DNA from: an uncultured Lachnospiraceae bacterium
GTDB lineage: Bacteria > Bacillota > Clostridia > Lachnospirales > Lachnospiraceae
Direction: 5' to 3'
NCBI GenBank assembly: GCA_947628025.1
Contig: CANQYH010000072.1
Span: 1-12,396 of the forward strand
DNA length: 12,396 nucleotides
In this document: piece by piece, positions 1 through 6,822 of the stretch
Layout of the letters: the number at the start of each line of letters is the position of its first letter
Position numbering within the stretch: the first letter of the stretch is position 1
Made by a program: the position numbers and the translations under genes
Notes under the pieces: generated by a model
The model's database searches: none
What the model was told of the DNA's origin: nothing
The model's input: only the letters and a program-made list of their open reading frames with translations

Positions 1-996
1 GTCCAGCAGAAGCTGGGGCTGGTATATCCCGGACGGAAAGTCGGAGGCGAGCCGCTGAACGACGACCCGTCGCTGGAGCGTTCCGCGGACCGCGGCGAGT
101 TCCCCAGGCGGGCGGATGCGCGGGGGACGGCCCCGGCGGGGGCTGGGCAGGCGGAGCGGGAGATTTTCACGCCGCCCGGCGTCGTGCAGAGAACGGTCTG
201 GAAGCTCGGCGGCAGCCAGTGGAGGAAGTTCAGCAATACGGAATCGCCGGGGAAAGAGCCGCTGCCGAATGTGGACGCGGAGAACGGCATTCCGGAGAAC
301 GGTTCCTTTTTCGACGATGAAACGGGCATGCTGTTTCCGCCCAATTCGGCGGAATACATGGGACGTCTGATCCGGCGCAGGCACGAGCGGGCGAAGCGGG
401 GGATCTACGCGAACCGGATCGCCGGCATCGCGAAGAGCGAGCCGAAGAAAGCGGTCCCTATGGCGACGCCGGCGGATCCGGAGGGAAGATTCAGCAAGCT
501 GTACCGTTTCCGGGGGCAGTTATTGATATCGGGTTCCGGATTCGGCGAACGCCGGGCGCCCCGGTCGGTCCGGCCCGTGCGCAAGGGGCCTCCGGCTTAT
601 GACGATATTCCGGACAGAGCGCCGTTCCCGGAGGGGACGTTTTCGTCGGCGGCCAGGTTCCTGATCCAGGAGGAGGAGGCGCAGCTTCCGCCCGCGCCGG
701 CGGAGCTGACCCGGGAGCAGCAGGCCCGGGTAGCGGCCCTGACCCTGATCCAGGGTTCGGAGGAAAGGCGGGTTCCCACCGGCGGGTCTCTGCCGTACGC
801 GTTTCTGATGGCGGCGGAGCAGCAGGGACCGTCGGCAGCCATTTCCCAGTACCCGTTTGCTCCGAAAGGAGGGACGGCGTATACGCGGAAGCTGGCCACG
901 GGTCAGATGGAATTTACGCCGGAGCAGGCCGGGATGTTCCTGCCGCATGTGCCGGGTTCGCCGGTGCTGAAACATGAGGAAGAGGACGGAGAGTGA
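1..996 (+). CDS. 3' part of a putative DUF4157-type eCIS cargo protein (5'-truncated)
   Basis: The frame is open from the first base, so the gene starts upstream; 331 residues are visible. Residues 1-30 (VQQ, then LNDD, then LERSAD) match what I remember of the end of DUF4157, the eCIS-associated HExxH domain: HVVQQ, a G-rich stretch, a D-rich turn, then LE-x-x-AD. The HExxH motif itself would lie just outside the window. A VVQR motif at residues 61-64, then a W-rich stretch and FFDDETG at 103-109, resemble the linker of other DUF4157 proteins. The C-terminal part (about 110-331) is rich in R, P and E and I do not recognise it; it includes a segment at about residues 240-300 (SEERRVP onward). 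No transmembrane segment is evident. DUF4157 proteins are typically encoded in eCIS loci and several are loaded toxins, so I infer a cargo role. The gene overlaps the ATPase start by 4 bp (GTGA). The toxin activity, if any, cannot be named. Confidence 0.62.
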   Translation, partial: VQQKLGLVYPGRKVGGEPLNDDPSLERSADRGEFPRRADARGTAPAGAGQAEREIFTPPGVVQRTVWKLGGSQWRKFSNTESPGKEPLPNVDAENGIPENGSFFDDETGMLFPPNSAEYMGRLIRRRHERAKRGIYANRIAGIAKSEPKKAVPMATPADPEGRFSKLYRFRGQLLISGSGFGERRAPRSVRPVRKGPPAYDDIPDRAPFPEGTFSSAARFLIQEEEAQLPPAPAELTREQQARVAALTLIQGSEERRVPTGGSLPYAFLMAAEQQGPSAAISQYPFAPKGGTAYTRKLATGQMEFTPEQAGMFLPHVPGSPVLKHEEEDGE

Positions 997-3257
997 AAAA
1001 CGGCCGGACCGGAAGCGTGACGGCGGATCGGAGGGAACTGCCTGAGAACATGACGGAAGAAGAAAGGTGCTGTCTGCAGTATCACGAATGGATGCGGGAA
1101 ACGGTCGGGCAGGCGCTGGCCGTGTACCGGCAAAACGGCGCGCAGCCGGAACCCGGCGCGGCAATGCCGGAGTTTTCGCGGGACGTTACGTCTTTGGATG
1201 CCTGGAGAGAGTGGAGAACGGCCGCGGAGACGCTGGCGGAGAACGGCTGGATGGAACCGGTGGAATATCTGATCCGGAATTATGGCCTGGACGCGTTCGA
1301 GCAGTTCTGCCTGGCGCTTTTGACGGAACAGGAGCTGGACGCCCCCGCGCTGCGGGAACGCCTTGCCGCGTGCGGCTTCGAGCAGCTGACTCCCGCCGCG
1401 GCTATCTCGCTGTTTTGTGGGGAACGGATCCTGGTCCGCGAGATGTACGCCTCTTTTCTCAGGGGCGGCCGTCTGAGCGCGTGGATCCTGGATCCGGGCG
1501 GCGCGTATGGGGAAGAAGCCTCTTATGGGGAGGAGGACGCCGAAGCGGGGCCATGGTCCCCGGTCCGTCTGGACCGGCGTCTGGTCCGCCTGGTCCTGGG
1601 CGGTCTTTGGAGAGATCCGTCCCTGGAGGAATACGGGGGCTGGATCGGTCCGCGGGAATACGGCCCGGAGGAGATGGCGGACGGGTTCGGAGAGAAGCAG
1701 TACCGGCAGTGGAGCGGGGCGCTGGGCGGCCGTCTGGGAACGGGGGCCGCGGCCGGCGGAGCTTTGGCGGGGACCGGCGTCTGTATCCTCTGTGGGGCCG
1801 GAGGCATAGGGAAACGGACCCAGCTGCGGCGTTTCGCGGACGAGTACGGAGTATTTGTTTTCTGCGTCGACGCCTCTCTGATCGGGCGTCAGGAGGAGGC
1901 GGCGGGACGGCGGATCCTGATGCGATTAGTCCGCGAGTGCAGTCTTTGCCAGGCGCTTCTTTGTCTCCGCTGGCACGGCGGGACGGGAGGAGAGCAGGCA
2001 GAGGAGGAGGGGGCCGGTATCTGGTCCGAAAGTCTTCTCGTCCGTCTGGCGGAGCGGCTGCCGGGCCTGATCCTCCTGACCGAGCGGGAACGGATGTTTT
2101 CGGATAGGTTCCCGGAAGCCGTGCGGATAACGATCCCCATGCCGAACCTGTGCGAGGCGGCCGGGCTTTGGAGAGCGGCCGCGGCAGCGTTCCCCCATGA
2201 TGAGGCGCTGCGGCCCGAGGAGTTTGCGGGCCGGATGAACATGACGCCCGGCCGGATCCGGTCCGTCTGGCAGGAGGCGGCCCGTCTGGCGGAGGCGGAC
2301 CGCGCCGCGCGGGAGCGTCCGGGAGAAGAACCGTTTCCTGCGGACCCGGATCTGCGGCGGCCGCGGGAGCTTGTGCGGATCGCGCGGGGCCATCTGGAGG
2401 AGGCCTGCCGCAGCCTGGCGCCGGGTTCGCTCGCGGGCAAGGCGGTGCATGTGCCGGTGCGGTTTACGTTTGATGATCTGGTCCTGCCGCCGGATCGTAA
2501 AAGGCAGCTGGAGGATGCCTGCCTGCGGGTGAAGAACCGGTACCGGGTCTACGAAGACTGGGGATTTTCGGACAGCGCCTACGGGACGGGGCTTTCCATC
2601 GCATTTTCGGGCCCGCCCGGAACGGGCAAGACCATGGCGGCCCAGGTGATGGCCGGGGAGCTGGGGATGGAACTCTATAAAGTGAACCTGGCCGCGGCCG
2701 TCAGCAAATACGTGGGAGAGACCGAAAAGAACCTGCAGGAGATCTTTGACGAGGCGGCCCGGATGCAGGCGATCCTGTTTTTCGACGAGGCGGACGTGCT
2801 GTTCGCCAGGCGGACGGAGGTCCGGGATTCCCGCGACCGGTACGGCAACATGGAGGCGGCGTTCCTCCTGCAGAAAATGGAAGAATACGCCGGGGTGACG
2901 GTTCTGGCTACCAATTACCTGCAAAATATGGACGAGGCGTTCAAGCGCCGTCTGACCCATATCATCGATTTCCCGTTTCCGGACAGGGACAGCCGGCGCA
3001 GGATATGGGAGAGGGCGACGCCGGGGAAGCTGCCGCTTTTGGGAGAGGTTGATCTGGATTTTCTGGCGGAGCGGTTCGAACTGAGCGGGAGTCAGATCCG
3101 CAGCAGTCTGCTGAATGCGGCGTTTGCGGCGGCGGGCCGGGGAGATGCCGGCGTGGGAATGGAGCACATCCTGCGGGCGGTCCGGAACGAGTTTCAAAAG
3201 AGCGGGCGTCAGCTCACCCAGAAAGACCTGGGAGAGTACGGAGCGCTTCTGAAATAG
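993..3257 (+). CDS. AAA+ ATPase of the eCIS (Afp15-like)
   Basis: This 754-residue protein ends in a canonical AAA+ module. Walker A GPPGTGKT is at residues 540-547, Walker B ILFFDEAD at 594-601, a sensor-1 ATNY at 639-642, an arginine-finger candidate at KRR 651-653, and a sensor-2-like GSQIR ending at R703. A second P-loop-like motif, GAGGIGKRT, lies at 268-276; its S/T position is arginine, so this upstream module may be degenerate. Residues 1-230 are mostly helical with acidic insertions near 175-187, the place where eCIS ATPases usually carry a winged-helix domain. Afp15-type ATPases are needed for maturation or assembly of the particle and are not T6SS ClpV homologues. The start is a GTG overlapping the stop of the upstream gene, with purine-rich GAGGAAGAGG (976-985) about 7 bases before it; the ATG at 1050 is an alternative. 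It acts in the cytoplasm. Confidence 0.93.
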   Translation: MKNGRTGSVTADRRELPENMTEEERCCLQYHEWMRETVGQALAVYRQNGAQPEPGAAMPEFSRDVTSLDAWREWRTAAETLAENGWMEPVEYLIRNYGLDAFEQFCLALLTEQELDAPALRERLAACGFEQLTPAAAISLFCGERILVREMYASFLRGGRLSAWILDPGGAYGEEASYGEEDAEAGPWSPVRLDRRLVRLVLGGLWRDPSLEEYGGWIGPREYGPEEMADGFGEKQYRQWSGALGGRLGTGAAAGGALAGTGVCILCGAGGIGKRTQLRRFADEYGVFVFCVDASLIGRQEEAAGRRILMRLVRECSLCQALLCLRWHGGTGGEQAEEEGAGIWSESLLVRLAERLPGLILLTERERMFSDRFPEAVRITIPMPNLCEAAGLWRAAAAAFPHDEALRPEEFAGRMNMTPGRIRSVWQEAARLAEADRAARERPGEEPFPADPDLRRPRELVRIARGHLEEACRSLAPGSLAGKAVHVPVRFTFDDLVLPPDRKRQLEDACLRVKNRYRVYEDWGFSDSAYGTGLSIAFSGPPGTGKTMAAQVMAGELGMELYKVNLAAAVSKYVGETEKNLQEIFDEAARMQAILFFDEADVLFARRTEVRDSRDRYGNMEAAFLLQKMEEYAGVTVLATNYLQNMDEAFKRRLTHIIDFPFPDRDSRRRIWERATPGKLPLLGEVDLDFLAERFELSGSQIRSSLLNAAFAAAGRGDAGVGMEHILRAVRNEFQKSGRQLTQKDLGEYGALLK

Positions 3258-3267
3258 GAAAGGGGCT

Positions 3268-3347
3268 CCGCGGCGCGGTATCAAAAGAAATACGAAAAAG
3301 AAAGGAGGCACCAGTCCCGGCGGCATAGCGCAGGACTGGAAGAAAAC
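3268..3347 (+). promoter_or_regulatory. Structured leader of the sheath gene: SD separated from ATG by a hairpin
   Basis: A strong Shine-Dalgarno AAAGGAGG lies at 3301-3308, but the sheath ATG is at 3348, 39 bases after it. Between them CCAGTCC (3311-3317) pairs perfectly with GGACTGG (3333-3339), enclosing a 15-base loop. If this 29-base hairpin folds, the SD-to-ATG distance becomes 10 bases. Upstream, CCGC-GGC-GCGG at 3268-3278 forms a second small hairpin, followed by an A-rich linker. A weaker GGAAG at 3338-3342 sits 5 bases before the ATG and is an alternative ribosome binding site, though its first two bases belong to the stem. No convincing -35/-10 pair is visible. A role in controlling sheath output is inference. 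Confidence 0.55.
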
Positions 3348-5078
3348 ATGGCGGAATATTTATCACCAGGAGTCTACGTGGAAGAGATTCCCTCCGGCGG
3401 CAAACCGATCGAGGGGGTCGGTACCAGCACGGCCGGATTCATTGGGCTGGCGGAACGCGGCCCGGCCGGCGGCGTGCCGCAGCTGGTAACCAATTTTGCG
3501 GATTTTAAGAGGAAGTACGGCGGGTACCTGTCGGAGAACGAATTCGGAACCTACCGTTTCCTGGCCTACGCGGTGGAGCATTTCTTCATCAACGGCGGAG
3601 GACGGGCGTTTATCTCCCGCGTGGTTCCGCCGGACGCCAAAAGCGCGTCCGGAAGCGCCCCGGAGACGTCCCCGGTCCTGACGGTGGAGGCGGCCGATCC
3701 CGGCCTGTGGGGCAATAGCCTGAACGTGGTGGTCACTCCCTCCAGTAAGGCGAAGACGCAGGTCCTGGAGGTCCTGGAAGGCGCGGGCGCCAAGAAGTAC
3801 CGCGTGAAGAACGGAGCCGGTTTTAACGCGGGCGACGTGGCCGCGTTTACCGTCAAAGAGAGCGTTTCCTATCATAAAGTGACCGGCAGCCGCGACAATA
3901 TCCTGGAGCTGGATCCGGAGCTTCCGGGGGACGCGGCGGATACGAGCCTGACGCCGGAAAAGGTGCTGTCTACCTGCGAATTCAATCTGATGCTGAAATA
4001 CGACGATCAGGTGGAGATGTACGAGAACCTGTCGTTCAACGCGGCCGCGGCTAACTATGTCGAAAAGAAGACGGCGAAGTCTTCCCTGGCGGCCGTCCGC
4101 TGCGCGGCGCAGCCGGAGGCAGGGAAAGCGCCGTTTGCGGCCATCGCCGGGGACGGAGAGAAAGCGGTCGTTACGGTGACTCTGGCCGGCGGCTCCAACG
4201 GAACGGTCGGTTCTGTGACCGCGGCGGATTTCATCGGTACCGACGGCGGCGCGGGGGCGCGGACCGGCATCCAGGCGTTCCTGGATAACGATACGGTGTC
4301 CATCATGGCTGTTCCGGGTGTGACGGACGCCAACGTGCAGCTGTCCCTGACGGCCCACTGCGAGAACCTGGCTAACCGTTTCGCGGTGCTGGACGTGCCG
4401 CGGGAGGCGCGGAAAGTGGAGGAAGTGACGGCCCGCCGGGACCTGTTCGATTCCAGCTACGCGGCTCTGTACCATCCGTGGCTGACGGTGTTCGACCCGC
4501 TGGACAAAAAGAATATCGCGATCCCGCCCAGCGGTTCGGTTATGGGCATTTATTCCAGGAGCGACAATACCCGCGGCGTCCATAAGGCCCCGGCCAACGA
4601 GCCTGTGCGCGCCTGCGTGGGCGTGGACTGTCCGTTCAACAAGGCGGAGCAGGATATTTTAAACCCGAAAGGCGTCAATCTGATCCGTTCGTTCCCGGGG
4701 ATGGGCATACGGGTATGGGGCGCCAGGACCGTTTCCAGCGATCCGTCCTGGAGATATGTCAACGTGCGCAGGCTGTTCATTTTCCTGGAGGAATCCATCC
4801 GGCGCAATACCTCCTGGGTCGTGTTCGAACCCAACGACGAGACGCTGTGGAGCCGCGTGAAGCGGACCCTGGAGGTGTTCCTGACCGGCGTATGGCGCGG
4901 AGGTTCCCTGGCAGGCAGCGCGCCGGAAGAAGCGTTTTTCGTCAACATCGGCCGCGATACGATGTCACAGGACGATATTGACAACGGGCGGCTGGTGTGC
5001 GTGATCGGCGTGGCCCCGGTGAAGCCGGCGGAGTTTGTGATCTTTAGGATCTCGCAGAAGACGGGCGACGCGCAGTAG
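3348..5078 (+). CDS. Contractile tail sheath protein
   Basis: This 576-residue protein begins with the sheath signature AEYLSPGVYVEE followed by a GVGTSTAGFIG segment, the N-terminal arm and strand typical of phage and eCIS sheaths. The C-terminal 130 or so residues hold the conserved sheath domain: RRLFIFLEESI, WVVFEPND, a VFLTGVWRGGSLAG stretch, then FFVNIGRDTMSQDDIDNG and PAEFVIFRISQ. The middle (about 110-330) is more variable and should be the surface-exposed insertion. The protein polymerises around the tube and contracts to drive it. Length is close to single-gene sheaths of other eCIS; only one sheath gene is in the window, unlike the three sheath paralogues of Afp. The ATG is fixed by the family N-terminus; its unusual leader is described separately. 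The tube gene follows after 64 bp. Confidence 0.97.
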   Translation: MAEYLSPGVYVEEIPSGGKPIEGVGTSTAGFIGLAERGPAGGVPQLVTNFADFKRKYGGYLSENEFGTYRFLAYAVEHFFINGGGRAFISRVVPPDAKSASGSAPETSPVLTVEAADPGLWGNSLNVVVTPSSKAKTQVLEVLEGAGAKKYRVKNGAGFNAGDVAAFTVKESVSYHKVTGSRDNILELDPELPGDAADTSLTPEKVLSTCEFNLMLKYDDQVEMYENLSFNAAAANYVEKKTAKSSLAAVRCAAQPEAGKAPFAAIAGDGEKAVVTVTLAGGSNGTVGSVTAADFIGTDGGAGARTGIQAFLDNDTVSIMAVPGVTDANVQLSLTAHCENLANRFAVLDVPREARKVEEVTARRDLFDSSYAALYHPWLTVFDPLDKKNIAIPPSGSVMGIYSRSDNTRGVHKAPANEPVRACVGVDCPFNKAEQDILNPKGVNLIRSFPGMGIRVWGARTVSSDPSWRYVNVRRLFIFLEESIRRNTSWVVFEPNDETLWSRVKRTLEVFLTGVWRGGSLAGSAPEEAFFVNIGRDTMSQDDIDNGRLVCVIGVAPVKPAEFVIFRISQKTGDAQ

Positions 5079-5142
5079 CGGCGGTCCGTCTCCGGCGGCG
5101 GGAACCTGAGCGTGTAAAATACAGCGAGAGGAGAAGAAGACG

Positions 5143-5577
5143 ATGGCAGATTATCCATTGGGAAGATTCAGATATACGGTAGAGATCGAGGGGCTCCAGG
5201 TGGGCGGTTTCTCGGAAGTGACCGGCATCGACGCGTCGGTGGATGTGATCGAATACCGGGAGGGCAATATGGTGCAGACACCCATGAAATTCCCGGGCCT
5301 GATCCGGTATGGGAATATCACGCTGAAAAAAGGACTGATGGCAGGCGGAAAGGATCTGTACGACTGGATGATGTCCAGTGTGACCGGTTCTTCCGAGGTG
5401 ACGAGAAAGACGGTAACGGTCACTCTTTTGGGACCGGACGGGAATCCGAAAGCGTCCTGGCGGGCGATCAACGCGTGGGCGATCAAATATACCGGACCGG
5501 ATTTCAGCGCGACGGCGTCCGAGGTGGCCGTGGAGACGCTGGAGTTTGCTCATGAGGGCCTGACAAGAGAGAGCTGA
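5143..5577 (+). CDS. Main tail tube protein (gp19/Afp1 family)
   Basis: The 144-residue product matches the phage tail tube family in length and sequence. It starts PLGRFRYTVEIEGLQVGGFSEVTGID and continues with an IEYREGN loop, a PGLIRYGNITLKKGL strand pair, a DLYDWM helix, and a final ASEVAVETLEFAHEGL strand. Such subunits form hexameric rings that stack into the inner tube inside the sheath and carry cargo. GAGAGGAG at 5126-5133 lies 9 bases before the ATG. It follows the sheath, the usual eCIS order. The 152-bp spacer after it contains repeated stem-loops, which might set the tube level relative to downstream genes (inference). Confidence 0.96.
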   Translation: MADYPLGRFRYTVEIEGLQVGGFSEVTGIDASVDVIEYREGNMVQTPMKFPGLIRYGNITLKKGLMAGGKDLYDWMMSSVTGSSEVTRKTVTVTLLGPDGNPKASWRAINAWAIKYTGPDFSATASEVAVETLEFAHEGLTRES

Positions 5578-5580
5578 GAC

Positions 5581-5716
5581 ATCCGCGGCGCGCGGAGGAT
5601 GGAAAGGAAAAGGACGGCAGGACGTACATCCTGACACAGCAGGAGAGCATTCGCGGCGCGCGGAGGATGAAAAAGACGGCCCGGCGCGGAGCCGGAAAAA
5701 GACGAGAGAGTAAGAA
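5581..5716 (+). repeat. Tandem two-hairpin module in the tube to assembly-gene spacer
   Basis: An 18-bp sequence beginning CGCGGCGCGC occurs at 5584-5601 and again at 5652-5669, 68 bp apart. Each copy forms the same hairpin, a CGCG/CGCG stem with a GCG loop, extended by U-A and C-G in copy 1 (5582-5596) and by U-A and U-G in copy 2 (5650-5664). Each is followed by a purine-rich linker and a second hairpin: CAGGA/TCCTG (5618-5633) in copy 1, CCGGC/GCCGG (5681-5695) in copy 2. The second stems differ in sequence yet both pair perfectly. There is no T tract after any stem, so these are not intrinsic terminators. Transcript stabilisation or partial termination is inference. Confidence 0.6.
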
Positions 5717-5729
5717 GAGGTAACAGAGG

Positions 5730-6104
5730 ATGGCATTTCAGACAGAGTATGATTTTGTATTGCCGAGAGGATATCTGGACCGGGACGGAATCCTGCACCG
5801 GGAGGGGACGATGCGGCTGGCGAACGCGGCGGACGAGATCCTGCCGCTGCGGGATCCCCGGGTCCAGCAGAATCCGGGATATCTGACCATCATCTTGCTG
5901 GCGCGGGTGGTGACCAGGCTGGGTTCTCTTTCCGGGGTGGATACCCATGTGATCGAGAACCTGTTCACGATGGATCTGGCCTATCTGCAGGATCTGTACC
6001 AGAGGATCAATACGATGGAAACGCCGGTCTATAAGACGGTTTGCCCCCACTGCGGGGAAGAGATTGAGGTCCCGGTAAATTTTATGGAAGCCGGTCCATT
6101 CTGA
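5730..6104 (+). CDS. Phage tail assembly protein (tail-chaperone-like)
   Basis: This 124-residue protein carries the pattern I associate with eCIS 'phage tail assembly' proteins: FVLPRGYLDRDGILHREG, RLANAADEILPLRDPRV, then the helical YLTIILLARVVTRLG and a CPHC pair at residues 105-108 near the end. It lies between the tube genes, the position of tail-assembly chaperones in phages. AAGAGG (5715-5720) precedes the ATG by 9 bases. The C-terminal end overlaps a -1-frame ORF for a DUF6760-like peptide, and a slippery heptamer lies 18 bases before the stop region. It may therefore make both a short product and a frameshifted long one of 182 residues. Function in preparing tube or tape components is inferred from position; no enzymatic motif is seen. 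Confidence 0.82.
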   Translation: MAFQTEYDFVLPRGYLDRDGILHREGTMRLANAADEILPLRDPRVQQNPGYLTIILLARVVTRLGSLSGVDTHVIENLFTMDLAYLQDLYQRINTMETPVYKTVCPHCGEEIEVPVNFMEAGPF

Positions 6105-6114
6105 CCTATCCGGC
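6077..6114 (+). promoter_or_regulatory. Candidate -1 programmed ribosomal frameshift site
   Basis: A AAT TTT (6077-6083) fits the X XXY YYZ slippery pattern in the correct phase for the tail assembly gene: Asn AAT and Phe TTT re-pair as AAA and TTT. Six bases downstream, GCCGG (6090-6094) pairs with CCGGC (6110-6114), around a 15-base loop containing the zero-frame stop. A competing 4-bp GGTC/GACC stem (6093-6106) is also possible. The -1 frame is closed by TGA at 6065-6067, so a shift is only productive between there and the zero-frame stop at 6102-6104, which is where the heptamer sits. GAGGT at 6066-6070 could act as an internal SD stimulator. Lambda G/GT and P2 E/E' chaperones use such shifts. 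It has not been demonstrated here. Confidence 0.55.
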
Positions 6115-6277
6115 CGATAAGCTGTATGAGGAGGCGGCGTTCATTGCCTATTATCTGCACTGGAGCCATGATGAGATCATGGCGATGAGCCATATGGACC
6201 GGCAGCGGTGGTGCAGAGAGATCTCGAAGATCAACAGCAGGCTGAACGACGAGCCGAAGAATGTGTTCGACGTGTAG
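6101..6277 (+). CDS. DUF6760-like small eCIS protein, non-canonical start or frameshift extension
   Basis: This 58-residue frame reads LTYPADKLYEEAAFIAYYLHW and then a basic helical segment with RQRWCREISKIN, a pattern I recall from small DUF6760-type proteins that follow the tail assembly gene in eCIS loci. The open frame begins at 6068, after a TGA, and contains no ATG, GTG or TTG before the conserved TYP motif. Two readings are possible. Translation may start at CTG 6101, overlapping the upstream stop as CTGA, with GGAAG (6086-6090) 10 bases before. Alternatively it is reached by -1 frameshifting at 6077-6083, giving 118 residues of the assembly protein plus 64 from this frame. I marked the CTG start only to delimit the conserved part. 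Two aromatic-rich helices are likely; no membrane segment or catalytic motif is seen. Confidence 0.7.
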   Translation: MTYPADKLYEEAAFIAYYLHWSHDEIMAMSHMDRQRWCREISKINSRLNDEPKNVFDV

Positions 6278-6363
6278 GAGAGAACAGGCGGACTGCGGGA
6301 AAAGAACAGGCCGCGTCCGGTTCCGGGAGCGGGGCGGAGCGCGGGCAGAGAGGAGACGGCAGG

Positions 6364-6822
6364 ATGAGACAGGCGCATGAGGAATATGTACCGGGGTACC
6401 GGTTCGCGGTCCGGCTGGGCGGAAGCTACGGCAGCGTCTGTTTCCTGCGGATCTCCGGCGTCGAGAAACGGATGGATTACGAAGAGATCTACGAGGGCGG
6501 CTATAACGACGCCCCTCATCTGGCCGCCGTCCCGCACCGCAGCCATGCTCCCCTGGTTTTTGAAAAGGGAGCCGCGCCGCGGGACAGCTGGGCGGCCCGG
6601 TTGAGACCGGGGATGCGCCTGGGCACATGGCTGGAGATCGTGCTTCTGAACGAGAGCGGCCGGGAGACGGGGCGGACGTTCCGGATCCAGGACGGGATCG
6701 TGACCCGATGGGAGATCGCCGGATTCGACGCGATGAAGAGCGAGATCCTCATCGAACGTCTGGAGATCATGCATGAGGGCATTCAGTCTTCGGACGGAGG
6801 GGGGAGGACGGTGATCGGCTGA
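6364..6822 (+). CDS. Second tail tube-family protein (Afp5-like)
   Basis: The 152-residue product has the gp19-family layout in divergent form: YVPGYRFAVRLGG at the start, FLRISGVEKRMDYEEIYEGG, a loop with HRSHAPLVFEKG, TWLEIVLLNESGRETGRTFRIQDG, and a closing strand pair with FDAMKSEILIERLEIMHEG. eCIS loci usually carry more than one tube protein, the later ones capping or starting the tube at the baseplate; the position next to the LysM adaptor fits that. The start is chosen at ATG 6364 because AGAGGAG (6349-6355) lies 8 bases before it and family similarity begins just after. An in-frame GTG at 6208 would add 52 low-complexity residues and was not used. Its TGA directly abuts the GTG of the next gene, in the same frame. 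Confidence 0.88.
   Translation: MRQAHEEYVPGYRFAVRLGGSYGSVCFLRISGVEKRMDYEEIYEGGYNDAPHLAAVPHRSHAPLVFEKGAAPRDSWAARLRPGMRLGTWLEIVLLNESGRETGRTFRIQDGIVTRWEIAGFDAMKSEILIERLEIMHEGIQSSDGGGRTVIG

Noticed and set aside
1926..4583. Long minus-strand frames (1926-3326 and 3363-4583)
   Set aside because: High GC keeps antisense frames open; their products are low-complexity, R/H/P-rich, and sit opposite a clear ATPase and sheath.
5110..5122. TGTAAAAT-like -10 element before the tube gene
   Set aside because: No matching -35 at 16-18 bases upstream; the spacer there is GC-rich, so an internal promoter is not supported.
5681..5700. CCGGC-GCGGA-GCCGG stem as an intrinsic terminator
   Set aside because: The stem is followed by AAAAA on the + strand, not T residues, so it is not a + strand terminator; no minus-strand gene would use it.
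5667..5723. Possible 18-residue basic leader peptide (MKKTARRGAGKRRESKKR) ending 6 bases before the tail assembly gene, and an 11-residue one at 5599-5634
   Set aside because: GGAGG directly abuts each ATG with no spacing, so initiation is unlikely, and the sequence is better explained by the repeated hairpin module.
6208..6363. Upstream GTG start extending the second tube protein by 52 residues
   Set aside because: The extension is low-complexity, overlaps the DUF6760-like gene, and ATG 6364 has a well-spaced AGAGGAG.
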